Below, in pieces: positions 5,489-5,768 of a stretch of DNA of 5,768 bases. The notes under the pieces are model-generated. The model was not told the origin of the DNA and did no database searches. It worked only from the letters and a program-made list of their open reading frames with translations. Source of the DNA: Euryarchaeota archaeon UBA121 (GTDB lineage: Archaea > Thermoplasmatota > Poseidoniia > Poseidoniales > Thalassarchaeaceae); assembly GCA_002499865.1 (NCBI GenBank), contig DANL01000044.1, positions 1-5,768 on the forward strand, given 5' to 3'. Position 1 is the stretch's first letter, and each line of letters opens with the position of its first letter. The position numbers and the translations under genes are program-made.

Positions 5489-5768
5489 AATCCGGTTGAT
5501 CCTGCCGGAGGCTACCGCTATTGGAGTTCGATTAAGCCATGCGAGTCTAGAGGCCTAGCCTCGGCGTACCGCTCAGTAACACGTGGGTAACCTACCCTAT
5601 GCTGGGGAATAAGCTCGGGAAACTGAGAATAATACCCCATAGTCCACTACGCCTGGAACGGTGAGTGGATCAAAGCTCCGGCGGCATAGGATGGGCCTGC
5701 GGCGTATCAGGTTGTAGGGGGTGTAATGTACCCTCTAGCCATCCACGCGTACGGGTGTTGGGAGACAT
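5489..5768 (+). rRNA. rrs: 16S ribosomal RNA, 5' portion (gene continues past the window end)
   Basis: This is the small-subunit rRNA. The archaeal 5' signature TCCGGTTGATCCTGCCGGA occupies 5491-5509, so the mature end is near 5489 (give or take a few bases). Further universal or archaeal segments follow: GATTAAGCCATGCGAGTC (5531-5548), CGGCGTACCGCTCAGTAACA near 5563, CACGTGGGTAACCTACCCTA (5581-5600), GGGAAACTGAGAATAATACC (5617-5636) and ACGCGTACGGG (5746-5756). About 280 bases are present, roughly the 5' domain up to helix 12; the rest lies outside. It lies on the same strand as secY, 350 bases after its stop. Its position beside a spc-like operon suits marine Group II euryarchaeota. The taxonomic call is inference; the gene identity is certain. 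Confidence 0.98.

Overview
The window is archaeal. It holds the distal part of the archaeal spectinomycin-type ribosomal protein cluster, in the order eL32 (5'-truncated at the window edge), eL19, uL18, uS5, uL30, uL15 and secY. This is followed on the same strand by the 5' part of a 16S rRNA gene. Archaeal origin is shown by the eL32 and eL19 families (absent from bacteria), by the archaeal forms of uL18, uS5, uL30, uL15 and SecY, and by the archaeal-type 16S 5' end (TCCGGTTGATCCTGCCGGA at 5491). A 16S gene directly beside a spc-like operon, with no 23S, 5S or tRNA yet in view, fits marine Group II euryarchaeota (Poseidoniales/Thalassoarchaea, Thermoplasmatota). From memory, a published deep-sea Group II genome fragment was described as carrying 16S rDNA together with a spectinomycin-like operon. 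The group assignment is an inference; I could not run a 16S comparison.

Layout. Bases 2-3198 carry six ribosomal protein genes packed end to end. Four junctions overlap by 1-4 nt (ATG or TTG overlapping the upstream stop) and are preceded by Shine-Dalgarno sequences; one junction has a 9-nt gap. After a 20-nt gap comes secY (3219-5138), an unusually long translocon gene of 639 residues with about 130 extra N-terminal residues that appear to form four additional membrane segments. Bases 5139-5488 contain no gene, but they hold at least six consecutive inverted repeats able to form hairpins. The 16S rRNA gene starts near 5489 and runs off the window end.

How the parts work together. All products belong to ribosome assembly (five large-subunit proteins, one small-subunit protein, 16S rRNA) or to the membrane channel that the ribosome docks on. 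No oligo-T terminator is visible between secY and 16S, so read-through from the protein operon into the rRNA gene is possible. Two weak TATA-like candidates also exist in the spacer.

Most notable points: the membrane-domain extension on SecY; the hairpin-dense 16S leader; a sharp change in GC content and arginine codon use inside uL18 near base 1380, suggesting a recombination junction or an assembly chimera; and a long acidic N-terminal extension on eL32. I see no mobile element, CRISPR array, tRNA or defence gene. Apart from those points this is a core housekeeping locus.
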